DNA from: Flavobacterium psychrotrophum
GTDB taxonomy: Bacteria; Bacteroidota; Bacteroidia; Flavobacteriales; Flavobacteriaceae
Reading direction: 5' to 3'
Assembly: GCF_003403075.1 (NCBI RefSeq)
Contig: NZ_CP031557.1
Location: forward strand, 4,092,001 to 4,156,000
DNA length: 64,000 nucleotides
Positions within the stretch are counted from its first letter, which is position 1. Each line of letters begins with the position of its first letter. Shown here piece after piece: positions 39,901 to 48,944 of this stretch. Below the pieces are notes generated by a model, which was not told the DNA's origin, did no database searches, and saw nothing but the letters and a program-made list of their open reading frames with translations. A program made the translations under genes and the position numbers.

Positions 39901-40272
39901 ATGGCGAAACTGCATTCTTTTGAAGAAATTATTGCATGGCAAAAAGCCAGGGAATTGAATGCCGAAATATACCGAATTACTAATAATAACGAGATCTTTA
40001 CACGGGATTATGGTTTGAGAGATCAGATGAGGAGATCAAGTATCTCAATATCTTCTAACATTGCCGAAGGCTTTGAAAGAGAAACGACCAAGGAATTCAT
40101 ACGTTTCCTTTACATTGCTAAAGCTTCCGCAGGAGAATTCAGGTCCCAGCTTTATTTAGCTTCAGATTTGAAATATATTTCTGATTATGAATTTCAAGGT
40201 TTAAGCCTGAAGATAAATGACATATCAAAGTTGTTAAGTGGCTTTATAAAGTACCTCGCAGGAACTTTATAG
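39901..40272 (+). CDS. Four-helix-bundle protein (23S rRNA-intervening-sequence type) between sufA and sufB
   Basis: The 123-residue product shows the family pattern FEEIIAWQKARELNAEIY, then SSISISSNIAEGFER, then FLYIAKASAGEFRSQLYLA. Members occur inside 23S rRNA intervening sequences and scattered elsewhere; no function is established. It is inserted between sufA and sufB with a 24-nt gap on the left and a 29-nt gap on the right, keeping the operon direction. Partial inverted similarity flanks it (39878-39893 and 40273-40287). Homologous to the copy at 43226. Confidence 0.85.
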   Translation: MAKLHSFEEIIAWQKARELNAEIYRITNNNEIFTRDYGLRDQMRRSSISISSNIAEGFERETTKEFIRFLYIAKASAGEFRSQLYLASDLKYISDYEFQGLSLKINDISKLLSGFIKYLAGTL

Positions 40273-40301
40273 CATTTAAACTTTAAACATTTAAACAAAA
40301 A

Positions 40302-41750
40302 ATGAGTAAGTATACCGAAGAAGAATTAAAGATCGAACTCGAAAATAAAGAATACGAGTACGGTTTTTATACCGATATAGAGAGTGAGACCTTTCCTGTA
40401 GGGCTTAACGAGGGCATTGTACGTGCGCTTTCTGCTAAGAAGGAAGAGCCGGAATGGATGACCGAGTGGCGCCTGGAGGCTTTTCGTGCCTGGGAGTTAA
40501 TGAAAGAGCCTACATGGGCAAACGTGCATTATGAGAAACCTGATTTTCAGGCTATATCATATTACTCTGCGCCGCTTAAAAAAGCCAAGTATGAAAGCCT
40601 TGACGAAGTAGATCCTGAATTGCTTGAAACATTCAAGAAACTTGGTATCTCTATCGACGAGCAAAAAATGCTTAGCGGTGTGGCGGTAGACATTGTTATG
40701 GACTCTGTATCTGTGGCAACTACGTTTAAAAAAACACTGGCTGAAAAAGGCATTATTTTTTGCTCTATCAGCGAGGCGATAAAAGAACACCCTGAACTGG
40801 TTAAAAAATACATAGGCTCTGTGGTACCGCAAAAAGACAACTTTTATGCTGCACTAAACTCGGCTGTATTTAGCGACGGTTCATTTTGTTACATTCCTAA
40901 AGGAGTGCGTTGCCCTATGGAACTAAGTACATACTTCCGTATTAACCAGGCCGGTACTGGCCAGTTTGAGCGTACGCTTGTAATTGCCGATGAAGGCAGT
41001 TATGTAAGCTACCTTGAAGGCTGTACCGCACCAAGCCGCGACGAGAACCAGCTGCACGCTGCCGTTGTAGAGCTTGTAGCTATGGATAATGCCGAGATAA
41101 AATATAGTACGGTACAAAACTGGTTCCCGGGGAATAAAGAGGGTAAAGGTGGTGTGTTTAACTTTGTTACAAAACGCGGCCTTTGCGAAACCAATGCAAA
41201 AATTAGCTGGACACAGGTAGAAACCGGCTCTGCCGTTACCTGGAAATACCCAAGCTGTGTGCTTAAGGGAGATAATTCGGTTGGAGAGTTTTACTCTATT
41301 GCCGTAACCAATAACTACCAGCAGGCAGATACGGGCACCAAAATGATTCACCTGGGCAAGAACACTAAGAGTACCATTATATCTAAAGGTATATCAGCCG
41401 GTAAGTCGCAAAACAGCTACCGTGGCCTTGTACAGATAGGAAGCCGTGCCGAAAACGCACGTAACTTCTCTCAGTGCGACTCGCTGCTTATGGGCAATAA
41501 TTGCGGTGCACACACGTTCCCTTATATCGAATCTAAAAACACAACGGCCAAGATAGAGCACGAGGCAACCACCAGCAAAATTGGTGAAGATCAGGTGTTT
41601 TACTGCAACCAGCGTGGTATTCCTACAGAAAAAGCTATTGCCCTTATTGTAAACGGCTTTAGTAAAGAGGTGCTTAACAAGCTGCCTATGGAGTTTGCCG
41701 TAGAGGCTCAGAAGTTGCTGGAAATAAGCTTAGAGGGATCGGTGGGGTAA
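40302..41750 (+). CDS. sufB: Fe-S cluster assembly protein SufB
   Basis: SufB is the scaffold subunit of the SufBC2D complex on which clusters are made. The 482-residue product has the family core ([85 protein letters not shown]). The cysteine in NCGAH and surrounding residues correspond to the cluster-building site. It belongs to the plus-strand suf block; a coupled gene pair follows before sufC. Confidence 0.96.
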   Translation: MSKYTEEELKIELENKEYEYGFYTDIESETFPVGLNEGIVRALSAKKEEPEWMTEWRLEAFRAWELMKEPTWANVHYEKPDFQAISYYSAPLKKAKYESLDEVDPELLETFKKLGISIDEQKMLSGVAVDIVMDSVSVATTFKKTLAEKGIIFCSISEAIKEHPELVKKYIGSVVPQKDNFYAALNSAVFSDGSFCYIPKGVRCPMELSTYFRINQAGTGQFERTLVIADEGSYVSYLEGCTAPSRDENQLHAAVVELVAMDNAEIKYSTVQNWFPGNKEGKGGVFNFVTKRGLCETNAKISWTQVETGSAVTWKYPSCVLKGDNSVGEFYSIAVTNNYQQADTGTKMIHLGKNTKSTIISKGISAGKSQNSYRGLVQIGSRAENARNFSQCDSLLMGNNCGAHTFPYIESKNTTAKIEHEATTSKIGEDQVFYCNQRGIPTEKAIALIVNGFSKEVLNKLPMEFAVEAQKLLEISLEGSVG

Positions 41751-41768
41751 ACTTTAATTAGTGAGATC

Positions 41769-41930
41769 ATGAAAACACAGGAAAAAAAGAAAAGGACAAC
41801 TGATGAGGTTATAGCCTACCTATTGCAAAGCAAGAGGGAAATGCAGGAAGAGTCGAAAAGGTTTGCAAATACACCAGAGTTTCAGGATGTTTTAGCTAAG
41901 CTAAGGGCGCTTAATGCGGGTAAAAAGTAA
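41769..41930 (+). CDS. Small 53-residue protein overlapping the next gene
   Basis: An ATG at 41769 opens a 53-codon frame, MKTQEKKKRTTDEVIAYLLQ onward, highly charged and helix-like. Its stop codon TAA shares its last A with the ATG of the next gene (TAATG), so the two are translationally coupled. The pair occupies the gap between sufB and sufC. I do not recognise the protein. The arrangement of a small charged protein before a larger one recalls toxin-antitoxin pairs, but nothing more supports this. Confidence 0.6.
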   Translation: MKTQEKKKRTTDEVIAYLLQSKREMQEESKRFANTPEFQDVLAKLRALNAGKK

Positions 41931-42418
41931 TGCCTTATTATTATATATTTGGTGGCGGGCATAATAACAGCTATTTTTTTGAAACGGTAAATAAAATTGT
42001 TTACGAAATCAAGTTTAAGCCGTCTCCTTACTTATTTGCCGAAAATGAATTTTCTGAACTGATTTATGAATTTGTAATTACTGTTATACTAAATAATTCG
42101 GGGAAGAATCCTCCTCTGGATAATCAGGTAAGCGATACAATAGCTGAAATATTTAGGGAGTTTTTTATCGCGAACACTAAGAATGTCTGTATCTATATTT
42201 GTGACTCGTCAGATAACAGGCAAGACATAAGAAGAAAAAAGTTCGACCAGTGGTTTTATAAATATCAGAATGATTCTTTCATAAAATTAGATGAAATATT
42301 GGTAGATACGAACCAAAACCGTTATCCGGTTTCGATGATTGTCCTGAAAAGGAACCCATACATAAAAGAAATAATTGCCGCCTTTATAGAATTATCAGAA
42401 GGCGAATCAGATAAATAA
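41930..42418 (+). CDS. DUF6169-like protein, coupled partner of the 53-residue protein
   Basis: The 162-residue product has the pattern I associate with DUF6169: [17 protein letters not shown] near the start, IFREFF, then [20 protein letters not shown] and [15 protein letters not shown]. It is soluble and aromatic-rich with no signal peptide. The family name is from memory. Base composition is more AT-rich than sufB and sufC, which fits acquisition from elsewhere. It ends 10 nt before sufC. Function unknown. Confidence 0.7.
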   Translation: MPYYYIFGGGHNNSYFFETVNKIVYEIKFKPSPYLFAENEFSELIYEFVITVILNNSGKNPPLDNQVSDTIAEIFREFFIANTKNVCIYICDSSDNRQDIRRKKFDQWFYKYQNDSFIKLDEILVDTNQNRYPVSMIVLKRNPYIKEIIAAFIELSEGESDK

Positions 42419-42428
42419 AACAAGTATA

Positions 42429-43175
42429 ATGTTAAGTATAAAAAACTTACACGCACGCGTAGAAGACAAAGACATATTAAGAGGTATTAACCTTGAGGTT
42501 AAGGCCGGAGAAGTACACGCCATAATGGGGCCTAACGGCTCCGGTAAAAGTACGCTATCGTCGGTTATTGCCGGTAATGAAAACTATGAGGTAACCGATG
42601 GCGAGATCATTCTTGAGGGTGAAGACATTGGCGAACTGGCTCCTGAGGAGCGTGCGCACAAAGGTGTGTTCCTTTCGTTCCAGTATCCGGTAGAGATTCC
42701 AGGTGTATCGGTAACTAACTTTATGAAGACTGCTATTAACGAGAGCCGCAAAGCTAATGGTAAGGAAGAAATGCCTGCCAATGAAATGCTCAAGCTAATT
42801 CGTGAAAAGAGTGAACTCCTGGAAATCGACCGTAAGTTCTTATCACGTTCGTTAAACGAAGGTTTTTCGGGTGGGGAAAAGAAACGTAACGAGATCTTTC
42901 AGATGGCCATGCTGGAACCTAAACTGGCAATACTTGATGAAACCGATTCAGGCCTTGATATTGATGCGCTTCGCATTGTGGCAAACGGTGTAAACAAGCT
43001 GCGCAGTGAAGATAATGCAGTAATTGTTATTACGCACTACCAGCGCCTGCTGGATTATATCGTGCCAGATTTTGTACACGTATTGTACAACGGTAAGATC
43101 GTAAAATCGGGCGGTAAAGAACTGGCCTACGAACTTGAAGAAAAAGGCTACGACTGGATTAAAGCGGAAAACTAA
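42429..43175 (+). CDS. sufC: Fe-S cluster assembly ATPase SufC
   Basis: SufC is the ABC-type ATPase that drives conformational change in SufBC2D. The 248-residue product has Walker [10 protein letters not shown], signature [10 protein letters not shown], Walker [13 protein letters not shown] and the H-loop ITHYQR. All are intact. Confidence 0.96.
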   Translation: MLSIKNLHARVEDKDILRGINLEVKAGEVHAIMGPNGSGKSTLSSVIAGNENYEVTDGEIILEGEDIGELAPEERAHKGVFLSFQYPVEIPGVSVTNFMKTAINESRKANGKEEMPANEMLKLIREKSELLEIDRKFLSRSLNEGFSGGEKKRNEIFQMAMLEPKLAILDETDSGLDIDALRIVANGVNKLRSEDNAVIVITHYQRLLDYIVPDFVHVLYNGKIVKSGGKELAYELEEKGYDWIKAEN

Positions 43176-43187
43176 TTTTAGTTTAAA

Positions 43188-43731
43188 GTTTCAGGTTTCA
43201 GGTTATTTTTAAAGTTGATTTTAGCATGGCGACAATTAAACGGTTTGAAGACCTTGAAATTTGGAAAGAAGCGAGACGACTTGCAAAAGAAGTGCACTTT
43301 ATTTCTATTGAGACAGAATTAAGAAATGATTTCAGGCTTAAAAGCCAGATTAAGAGTGCTTCCGGTTCTGTAATGGATAATATTGCTGAAGGTTTTGAAA
43401 GAGATGGTAACCTTGAATTCAGGCAATTTCTATCAATTGCCAAAGGTTCTTCCGGAGAAACGCGCTCGCAACTTTACAGACTATATGACTGTAACCATAT
43501 TTCGTCTGAAAAGTTGGAATTGTTAGTTGCAGATTATGAAAAGCTGAGTGGCAAGATTAGTAACTTTATAAGTTACCTAAATAAAAAAGATTTTGAAGGA
43601 ATTAAATTCCAATAATGTAGTAAGGTATAACTTTAGGCTAAGAGTGAGCAACTTTAAACCTAAAAACCTGAAACTAAATAATAAGGATGAGTCGGGTTTG
43701 AGTAAGCAACTTGAAACCTGAAACCTGAAAC
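43188..43731. repeat. 17-bp perfect inverted repeats bracketing the four-helix-bundle gene
   Basis: GTTTCAGGTTTCAGGTT at 43188-43204 is exactly reverse-complemented at 43715-43731 (AACCTGAAACCTGAAAC). The four-helix-bundle gene lies between. A third, imperfect copy lies near 43650-43677. The repeats are built from GTTTCAG units and sit at the sufC and sufD edges. Such bracketing is what a mobile or foldback cassette would leave; no target-site duplication is obvious. Confidence 0.7.
43226..43615 (+). CDS. Four-helix-bundle protein (23S rRNA-intervening-sequence type) between sufC and sufD
   Basis: The 129-residue product has the same pattern as the copy at 39901: FEDLEIWKEARRLAKEVHF, then SVMDNIAEGFER, then FLSIAKGSSGETRSQLYRL. 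Sequence similarity to the other copy is clear but moderate, so the two are not a recent duplication. Perfect 17-bp inverted repeats flank it. It lies 50 nt after sufC and 122 nt before sufD. No function is established for the family; its presence twice in one essential operon suggests a preference for such sites. Confidence 0.85.
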   Translation: MATIKRFEDLEIWKEARRLAKEVHFISIETELRNDFRLKSQIKSASGSVMDNIAEGFERDGNLEFRQFLSIAKGSSGETRSQLYRLYDCNHISSEKLELLVADYEKLSGKISNFISYLNKKDFEGIKFQ

Positions 43732-43737
43732 AAAAAT

Positions 43738-45054
43738 ATGGACCTTAGAGAAAAACTATTATCGTCTTTTATGGCTTTTGAGGAAGGGGTAGATGTTACC
43801 GCCGGACTGCACGACATTCGTACAGAAGCTATTAAGAACTTTGAAAATAAAGGATTCCCAACTAAAAAAGAGGAGGCCTGGAAATATACATCGCTAAACG
43901 CGGTGCTTAAAAATGACTTTAGCGTATTCCCAAAGCATGAAAATGCCCTGAACTATGCCGATGTTAAAAAATATTTCCTGCACGAAATTGACACATACAA
44001 ACTGGTGTTTATAGATGGCGTATTCAGCTCATTTTTAAGCAGCACCACGCACGATGGCCTTGATGTGTGTCTTATGAGCAGCGCGCTTACTAAACCTAAG
44101 TATAAGGAAGTTATTGATACTTACTTTAACAAAATAGCCAATACCGATGAGAGCCTTACATCTCTTAATACGGCATTTGCCAGTGAGGGTGCTTTTATCA
44201 ATATTCCAAAAGGCAAAGTGGCCGATAAGCCTATCGAGATCATGTGCCTGTCTACAGGTAACGAAGCTGCCCTTATGGTACAGCCGCGCAACCTCATCAT
44301 AGTAGGCGAAAATGCCCAGGTACAAATCATAGAGCGCCACCAGAGCCTTAACAGCAACCCGGTGCTTACAAACAGCGTTACCGAGATTTTTGCACAGCCA
44401 TATTCTAACGTAGATTACTACAAGATCCAGAATGACGTGCAAACTGCCACGCTGGTAGACAACACTTATATAGCCCAAAAACGCAATAGCAACGCTTCTG
44501 TGCATACTTTTTCGTTTGGGGGTAACATTACACGCAACAATCTGAATTTTTACCAGCAGGGCGAGCATGTAGAAAGTACGCTTAAGGGTATTACCATTAT
44601 TGGCGATAAGCAGCTGGTAGACCACTATACACTAGTACGCCACATAGAACCTAACTGCGAGAGCCACCAAAACTATAAAGGTATTTTTGACGGCAACGCT
44701 ACAGGCGTTTTTAACGGTAAGATATTTGTTGAAAAAGAAGCTCAGAAAACCGATGCCTTTCAGCAGAATAACAACATACTGATAAGCGAAAAAGCAACAA
44801 TAAATGCCAAACCTCAGCTTGAGATTTTTGCAGACGATGTAAAATGTTCGCATGGCTGTACCATTGGTCAGCTTGACGAAAGCGCTATGTTTTACCTGCA
44901 AAGCCGTGGTATCCCGAAAAAAGAAGCCAAGGCGCTGCTTATGTATGCTTTTAGTAATGAGGTTATAGACAGCATTCGCATACCAGAGCTTAAGCAACGC
45001 ATTACAAAACTCATAGCCAGCAAACTGGGCGTAAACATGGGTTTTGACCTTTAA
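43738..45054 (+). CDS. sufD: Fe-S cluster assembly protein SufD
   Basis: SufD pairs with SufB in the scaffold complex and is needed for iron acquisition. The 438-residue product has the family blocks KKEEAWKYTSL near the start, HTFSFGGNITRNNLNFYQQ, NYKGIFDGNATGVFNGKIFV, and CSHGCTIGQLDESAMFYLQ with the conserved cysteine/histidine. It is the last gene of the plus-strand suf block and is followed by a terminator. Confidence 0.95.
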   Translation: MDLREKLLSSFMAFEEGVDVTAGLHDIRTEAIKNFENKGFPTKKEEAWKYTSLNAVLKNDFSVFPKHENALNYADVKKYFLHEIDTYKLVFIDGVFSSFLSSTTHDGLDVCLMSSALTKPKYKEVIDTYFNKIANTDESLTSLNTAFASEGAFINIPKGKVADKPIEIMCLSTGNEAALMVQPRNLIIVGENAQVQIIERHQSLNSNPVLTNSVTEIFAQPYSNVDYYKIQNDVQTATLVDNTYIAQKRNSNASVHTFSFGGNITRNNLNFYQQGEHVESTLKGITIIGDKQLVDHYTLVRHIEPNCESHQNYKGIFDGNATGVFNGKIFVEKEAQKTDAFQQNNNILISEKATINAKPQLEIFADDVKCSHGCTIGQLDESAMFYLQSRGIPKKEAKALLMYAFSNEVIDSIRIPELKQRITKLIASKLGVNMGFDL

Positions 45055-45080
45055 GAATTATCCGTTTTTTAAATAGTGAA

Positions 45081-45106
45081 GAACTGCCTTTCGGGGCAGT
45101 TTTTTA
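45081..45106 (+). terminator. Terminator of the suf block
   Basis: AACTGCC and GGCAGTT pair around a TTTCGG loop, followed by T6, 27 nt after the sufD stop codon. Confidence 0.85.
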
Positions 45107-45129
45107 TTTTAATGAAAGTAGTGCATTTA

Positions 45130-45311
45130 TTTTACCACAAGGCTCACAAAGGTTTTCACAGGGAACACAAAGCTGTATAGATATATTTGTTTCCTAAGAG
45201 AACACAGAGCTTTACTTCGTCAGTTCGGACTTCGCCCTCGTGTGTGTCCTTCCGCCAGAGGCGGTTTGCTTGCTGACCTTTGTGAAAACCTTTGTGTACC
45301 TTGTGGTAAAA
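45130..45311. mobile_element. MITE-like element, ACAAAG family, copy with 31-bp terminal inverted repeats
   Basis: TTTTACCACAAGG (45130-45142) is exactly reverse-complemented at 45299-45311, and the next CACAAAGGTTTTCACA is exactly complemented inside the right end, so 29 of 31 terminal bases pair. The 182-bp element has no gene. An internal hairpin, CCGCC-AGA-GGCGG (45252-45264), recurs with compensatory changes at 50822 and 61584. It sits between the suf terminator and the rnpA promoter. No target-site duplication is obvious. Related copies: 50741-50881, a half copy at 61571-61647 and a degenerate one at 3298-3360. Confidence 0.75.
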
Positions 45312-45380
45312 ATTTAGCCATTGAGTTATATCTCACATAAATTCGGAGAGTTTAGGTATGTAATGTGAAAATTTGCTGAT

Positions 45381-45410
45381 TTGTTTCAAAACAAAAGAAC
45401 ATTACCTTTG
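45381..45410 (+). promoter_or_regulatory. rnpA promoter, giving a near-leaderless transcript
   Basis: TTG (45381-45383), a 19-nt spacer, and TACCTTTG (45403-45410) match both Bacteroidota elements exactly. The rnpA ATG begins only 6 nt after the -7 box, so the RNA must start at or very near the start codon. Confidence 0.7.
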
Positions 45411-45416
45411 CGCCGC

Positions 45417-45812
45417 ATGGAAACCAAACGCTTTACATACCCGAGGGCAGAAAAACTCAAAAGCCGCAATCTTATAGGCGACCTGTTTACGCAGGGCAAG
45501 TCGGTATCAAAATACCCGCTACGGCTCGTTTATATGCCGTTAGAGACGCTAGAGAGCGTTCCCCTGCAAATGGGTGTGTCGGTTTCTAAAAAGTACTTTA
45601 AACGCGCCCACGACCGCAATTACTTTAAACGCCTGCTGCGCGAAGCTTACCGCCACAATAAGCACCTGCTTTCAGATGCTATTGATAAGCCGTATGCCAT
45701 CATGTTTTTTTACCAGACAAAAGACCGCCTGCCGCATACTGAGGTAATGGCAAAAACAACCCAATTGTTTGAAAAATTCCTGGTACAGGAAGGTTTTGCA
45801 AATCAGGAGTAA
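45417..45812 (+). CDS. rnpA: Ribonuclease P protein component
   Basis: RnpA is the protein partner of the RNase P ribozyme that matures the 5' ends of tRNAs. The 131-residue product has the family core LRLVYMP, VSVSKKYFKRAHDRNYFKRLLREAYRH, where basic residues bind RNA. The ATG at 45417 (METKRFTYPRAEKLKS) is preferred because an upstream in-frame ATG at 45381 overlaps the promoter. It is not next to rpmH here. The DUF4349 gene follows after 57 nt. Confidence 0.92.
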   Translation: METKRFTYPRAEKLKSRNLIGDLFTQGKSVSKYPLRLVYMPLETLESVPLQMGVSVSKKYFKRAHDRNYFKRLLREAYRHNKHLLSDAIDKPYAIMFFYQTKDRLPHTEVMAKTTQLFEKFLVQEGFANQE

Positions 45813-45869
45813 ACAGTTATACTAACGCCATATACTTTAGCGTTTTACTGCTAAAATACACCAACCAAC

Positions 45870-46697
45870 ATGAAAAGAATAGTATGCATGCTGCTTATTG
45901 CCTTAGCGGTAATGGGCTGCAAAAAATCTGAAGAAACAGAAAGCGCTGATGTAAGTTATGCGGCGGCATCTGAAACTGCCGAAAGTAAGCCCGCTGTGGC
46001 AGATAAGGCTGTAACCGCGACTCCTGCACCGCAGCAGGAGCAGAAAATAATAAAAAACGCCGATCTGCGCTTTGAGACCAAAAGCCTGGACAGCACTGCA
46101 ATGATAATAAACGCGGCTATAAAAAAGTACAATGCACTGCTTCAAAACGATTCGCAGGCTAAAGAATACAATTCGCTTACCCGCACCATGACCGTGCGCT
46201 TGCCATCGGGTAATTTTGAAGGATTTGTGGCCGCAGTAAGCAAAGGCGTATCTTACTTTGAAAAGCGCGACATTAGTGCTGATGATGTTACCGAGGAATA
46301 CATTGATGTTGAGGCGCGCATGAAAGCCAAGAAAGTGCTGGAAGAGCGTTATTATGATATGCTGAGGAAGGCAAATAAGGTAGATGATATGCTGCAGATT
46401 GAAAAGGAAATATCTGCCATACGCCAGGAAATTGATGCCGCCGAGGGAAAGCTAAGGTACATTCGAAGCAGGGTATCTATGAGTACGGTTACCATAGCGT
46501 TTTATACCGTTACAGAAACCAATGAAGGTGTAACAGAATCATATTCGGTTAAGATATGGGCGGCTGTAAAATCCGGATTTAACGGATTGTCAAGTTTCTT
46601 CCTGGTGCTGCTAAATATATGGCCGATAATCGTTATTTTCGTGATAGCGTATATAATATATCGGAAACGGATAAGAAAAAGGAAACAAAATGTTTAA
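45870..46697 (+). CDS. DUF4349 lipoprotein
   Basis: The 275-residue product opens with MKRIVCMLLIALAVMGCKKS, a lipobox signal. A low-complexity linker follows, then the DUF4349 domain (IIKNADLRFETKSLD, SVSYFEKRDISADDVTEEYIDVEARMKAKK-type segment), a helical hairpin and a C-terminal membrane segment at about 240-262. The family is envelope-associated; function unknown. Its stop overlaps the S41 gene start by 8 nt, so the two are translationally linked. Confidence 0.83.
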   Translation: MKRIVCMLLIALAVMGCKKSEETESADVSYAAASETAESKPAVADKAVTATPAPQQEQKIIKNADLRFETKSLDSTAMIINAAIKKYNALLQNDSQAKEYNSLTRTMTVRLPSGNFEGFVAAVSKGVSYFEKRDISADDVTEEYIDVEARMKAKKVLEERYYDMLRKANKVDDMLQIEKEISAIRQEIDAAEGKLRYIRSRVSMSTVTIAFYTVTETNEGVTESYSVKIWAAVKSGFNGLSSFFLVLLNIWPIIVIFVIAYIIYRKRIRKRKQNV

Positions 46698-48333
46698 AAC
46701 ACTTAAAAAGAAATATGTAGTACCGGCATTGGCTGTGGGCATATTATTTACGGGAGCCGGGTTTACCTACAGAGATGATTTCTTTGAAATTGCCAAGCAG
46801 ATAGAAATTTTTACAACGCTATATAAAACGGTTAATACCAATTATGTAGACGAAACAAATCCGGGTGAGCTGATGGATAAAGCTATCAAGAGCATGCTGG
46901 CTGACCTTGACCCGTATACCAACTACTTTAACGAGGCCGATGTGGCGCGTTTCAAGATAAACAACACCGGCGAATATACCGGCATCGGTGCGCTTATAAC
47001 CCGCAAAGAGGGTAAACTGATTATAAAAGAACCGTATAAAGACTACCCGGCAGATAAGGCAGGCCTTAAAGCCGGCGATGAAATAATACAAATAGGTGAT
47101 GTATCGCTAGCTGATTTTAAAGAAGATGCCAGCGAATTACTTAAGGGCTCTAAGAACACCAAATTCACCATTAAGTACCTACGTCAGGGCAAAACCCTTA
47201 CGACAGATCTTATTCTGAGTGAGGTAGATGTTAAGGCTGTACCGTATTACAGCATGGTGGGTAAAGAAACCGGGTACATTGTACTTTCACAGTTTAATGG
47301 CAAGGCCAGCAGCGAGACTAAGGCGGCGCTTATCGACCTTAAAGGGCAGGGTGCAAAGAGCATTGTGCTGGATCTTAGGGGCAACCCGGGCGGATTACTA
47401 AACGAAGCGGTAAACATCTGCGGGTTGTTTGTAAACCAGGGCGAAATTATCGTTACTACCAAGAGCAAGAACGACAAGTATAATAATACCTATAAAACCC
47501 ACACTGCACCGGTAGACTTAGACATTCCGTTAGCAATACTGGTAGATGGCAAGAGTGCTTCGGCATCAGAAATTGTTTCGGGCGCATTGCAGGATCTTGA
47601 CCGTGCCGTTATCATTGGCAGCCGCAGCTTTGGTAAAGGGCTTGTACAACGCCCGCTGGACCTGACGTATGGAACACAGGTAAAAGTTACCATATCGCGC
47701 TATTATACCCCTTCGGGCCGCGGTATACAGGCGCTTGACTATACGCATAAGGATGCCGATGGTAAAGCCATACGCATTGATGCTAAAAACTACAACGCCT
47801 TTAAAACCCGCAGCGGGCGTACCGTGTATGATGGTGGCGGTATTTTACCCGATGTAGAACTGGAAGAAAGTAAGCAAAGCGCCATAGCCGATGCACTGGT
47901 GCGCAAAGACGGCGTTTTTAACTATGCTACCCAGTATTACTACAAAAACCCTAACCTGGGCACAACGGTTCCGAACATTAGCGATGCCGATTTTGAATCG
48001 TTTAAAGGCTACCTTAAAAAAGAGAACTTTGAATTTGATACCGAAACCGAAAGGGCTGTTAAAGACCTGATGGTAGTAGCCCAGAAAGAAAAGGTAGACA
48101 GCAGCATTAAGGCAGAATATCAGGCACTGCTGGCAGCAGTACAGAAAAGCGAAGATAAAGAGCTTGCTGCCCATAAAGCTGAAATTAAGCAACTGATAAC
48201 TGATGAACTTATAAAGCGTTATCAGTATAAAGAAGGGCTGTATAAATACTACACCACCAGCAATGCCGAGATTAAAAAGGCAGTTGCATTACTGGCAAAC
48301 AATGCTGAATATAAAAAGATATTGAAGAAGTAA
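46690..48333 (+). CDS. S41 family C-terminal processing peptidase
   Basis: CTP proteases cut substrates from their C-termini in the periplasm. The 547-residue product has an N-terminal membrane-anchoring segment or signal peptide (about 9-28), a PDZ domain at about 95-185 (GIGALITRKEGKLIIKEPY, DKAGLKAGDEII), and the catalytic dyad S291 in KSASASE and K316 in SFGKGLVQ, 25 residues apart as in known CTPs. A C-terminal helical tail continues to 547. Expression follows the rnpA-DUF4349 unit. Confidence 0.93.
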   Translation: MFKTLKKKYVVPALAVGILFTGAGFTYRDDFFEIAKQIEIFTTLYKTVNTNYVDETNPGELMDKAIKSMLADLDPYTNYFNEADVARFKINNTGEYTGIGALITRKEGKLIIKEPYKDYPADKAGLKAGDEIIQIGDVSLADFKEDASELLKGSKNTKFTIKYLRQGKTLTTDLILSEVDVKAVPYYSMVGKETGYIVLSQFNGKASSETKAALIDLKGQGAKSIVLDLRGNPGGLLNEAVNICGLFVNQGEIIVTTKSKNDKYNNTYKTHTAPVDLDIPLAILVDGKSASASEIVSGALQDLDRAVIIGSRSFGKGLVQRPLDLTYGTQVKVTISRYYTPSGRGIQALDYTHKDADGKAIRIDAKNYNAFKTRSGRTVYDGGGILPDVELEESKQSAIADALVRKDGVFNYATQYYYKNPNLGTTVPNISDADFESFKGYLKKENFEFDTETERAVKDLMVVAQKEKVDSSIKAEYQALLAAVQKSEDKELAAHKAEIKQLITDELIKRYQYKEGLYKYYTTSNAEIKKAVALLANNAEYKKILKK

Positions 48334-48340
48334 AAAATTG

Positions 48341-48370
48341 ATCCCTTTGTATATACAAAGGGATTTTTTA
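48341..48370. terminator. Terminator of the S41 gene
   Basis: ATCCCTTTGTAT and ATACAAAGGGAT form a near-continuous palindrome followed by T6 on the plus strand, 7 nt after the S41 stop codon. It also overlaps the 3' end of the convergent membrane protein gene. Confidence 0.85.
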
Positions 48371-48727
48371 TGTCTTTTTAATATTCTCCTTAAAGAGCAA
48401 TACTGTTGCCCAGATTTGTGTTACATTCTGCAAAATTGAAATTATCGCATTCAGAGGGTTTTCTACTAATTCTTTCATTATCCAGGCAAACGCATCTCTA
48501 AACCCTAAAATAATAATAGCTGCCAGTACATATTTTATCCATGACAAACCATAATAGATGCCTAATCCAATTGCCATAAGGAAGAGCAACGTAAATATAA
48601 CTATGATGACCTGTTCCGGATTTCTAAAAATTCCGGGGGCTAACAATACATTTACAAAACCTAAACCGGCTGAGATAAAAACTAATTTAGAAGATTTAAT
48701 GTAATCAGGATTATTTGAAATGTCCAT
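48368..48727 (-). CDS. Small membrane protein, copy 1
   Basis: The 119-residue product has four hydrophobic stretches (about 14-33, 39-55, 60-80 and 93-112). It shares the start pattern NNPDYIKSSKLVF and overall hydrophobic layout with the 126-residue protein at 49124. I do not recognise the family. It converges on the S41 gene and ends at the terminator they share. Confidence 0.7.
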   Translation of the reverse strand: MDISNNPDYIKSSKLVFISAGLGFVNVLLAPGIFRNPEQVIIVIFTLLFLMAIGLGIYYGLSWIKYVLAAIIILGFRDAFAWIMKELVENPLNAIISILQNVTQIWATVLLFKENIKKT

Positions 48728-48925
48728 AAAATATTTTCAGCTAAAATAGTAAAACCATATATCCTATAATCAACGCGACCCCAACTTTCTGCAATTTTAA
48801 AAGCTGTAATTACTGTAGAAGCCGAGTTTGGTCTACAACCTTTAAACGTATGACCAACAGTATCTTGATAGTGTACAGTATATTGACCTGTAATAGTGAC
48901 ACCTTTGACACAGCCTACAAGATTG
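48728..48925 (-). other. Open frame without start codon upstream of the copy 1 gene (possible gene remnant)
   Basis: Read on the minus strand, the frame stays open for about 66 codons (GVTITGQYTVHYQDTVGH, later GRVDYRIYGFTILA). No start codon follows the upstream in-frame stop. The last 14 codons are nearly preserved upstream of copy 2 (GRVDYAMHGFTILA). It could be a decayed gene end or simply conserved promoter DNA. Confidence 0.3.
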
Positions 48926-48944
48926 AAAAAGATATTGAAGAAGT

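Noticed and set aside
47490..48192. Minus-strand frames opposite the S41 protease
   Set aside because: Antisense shadows of a gene with an intact catalytic dyad.
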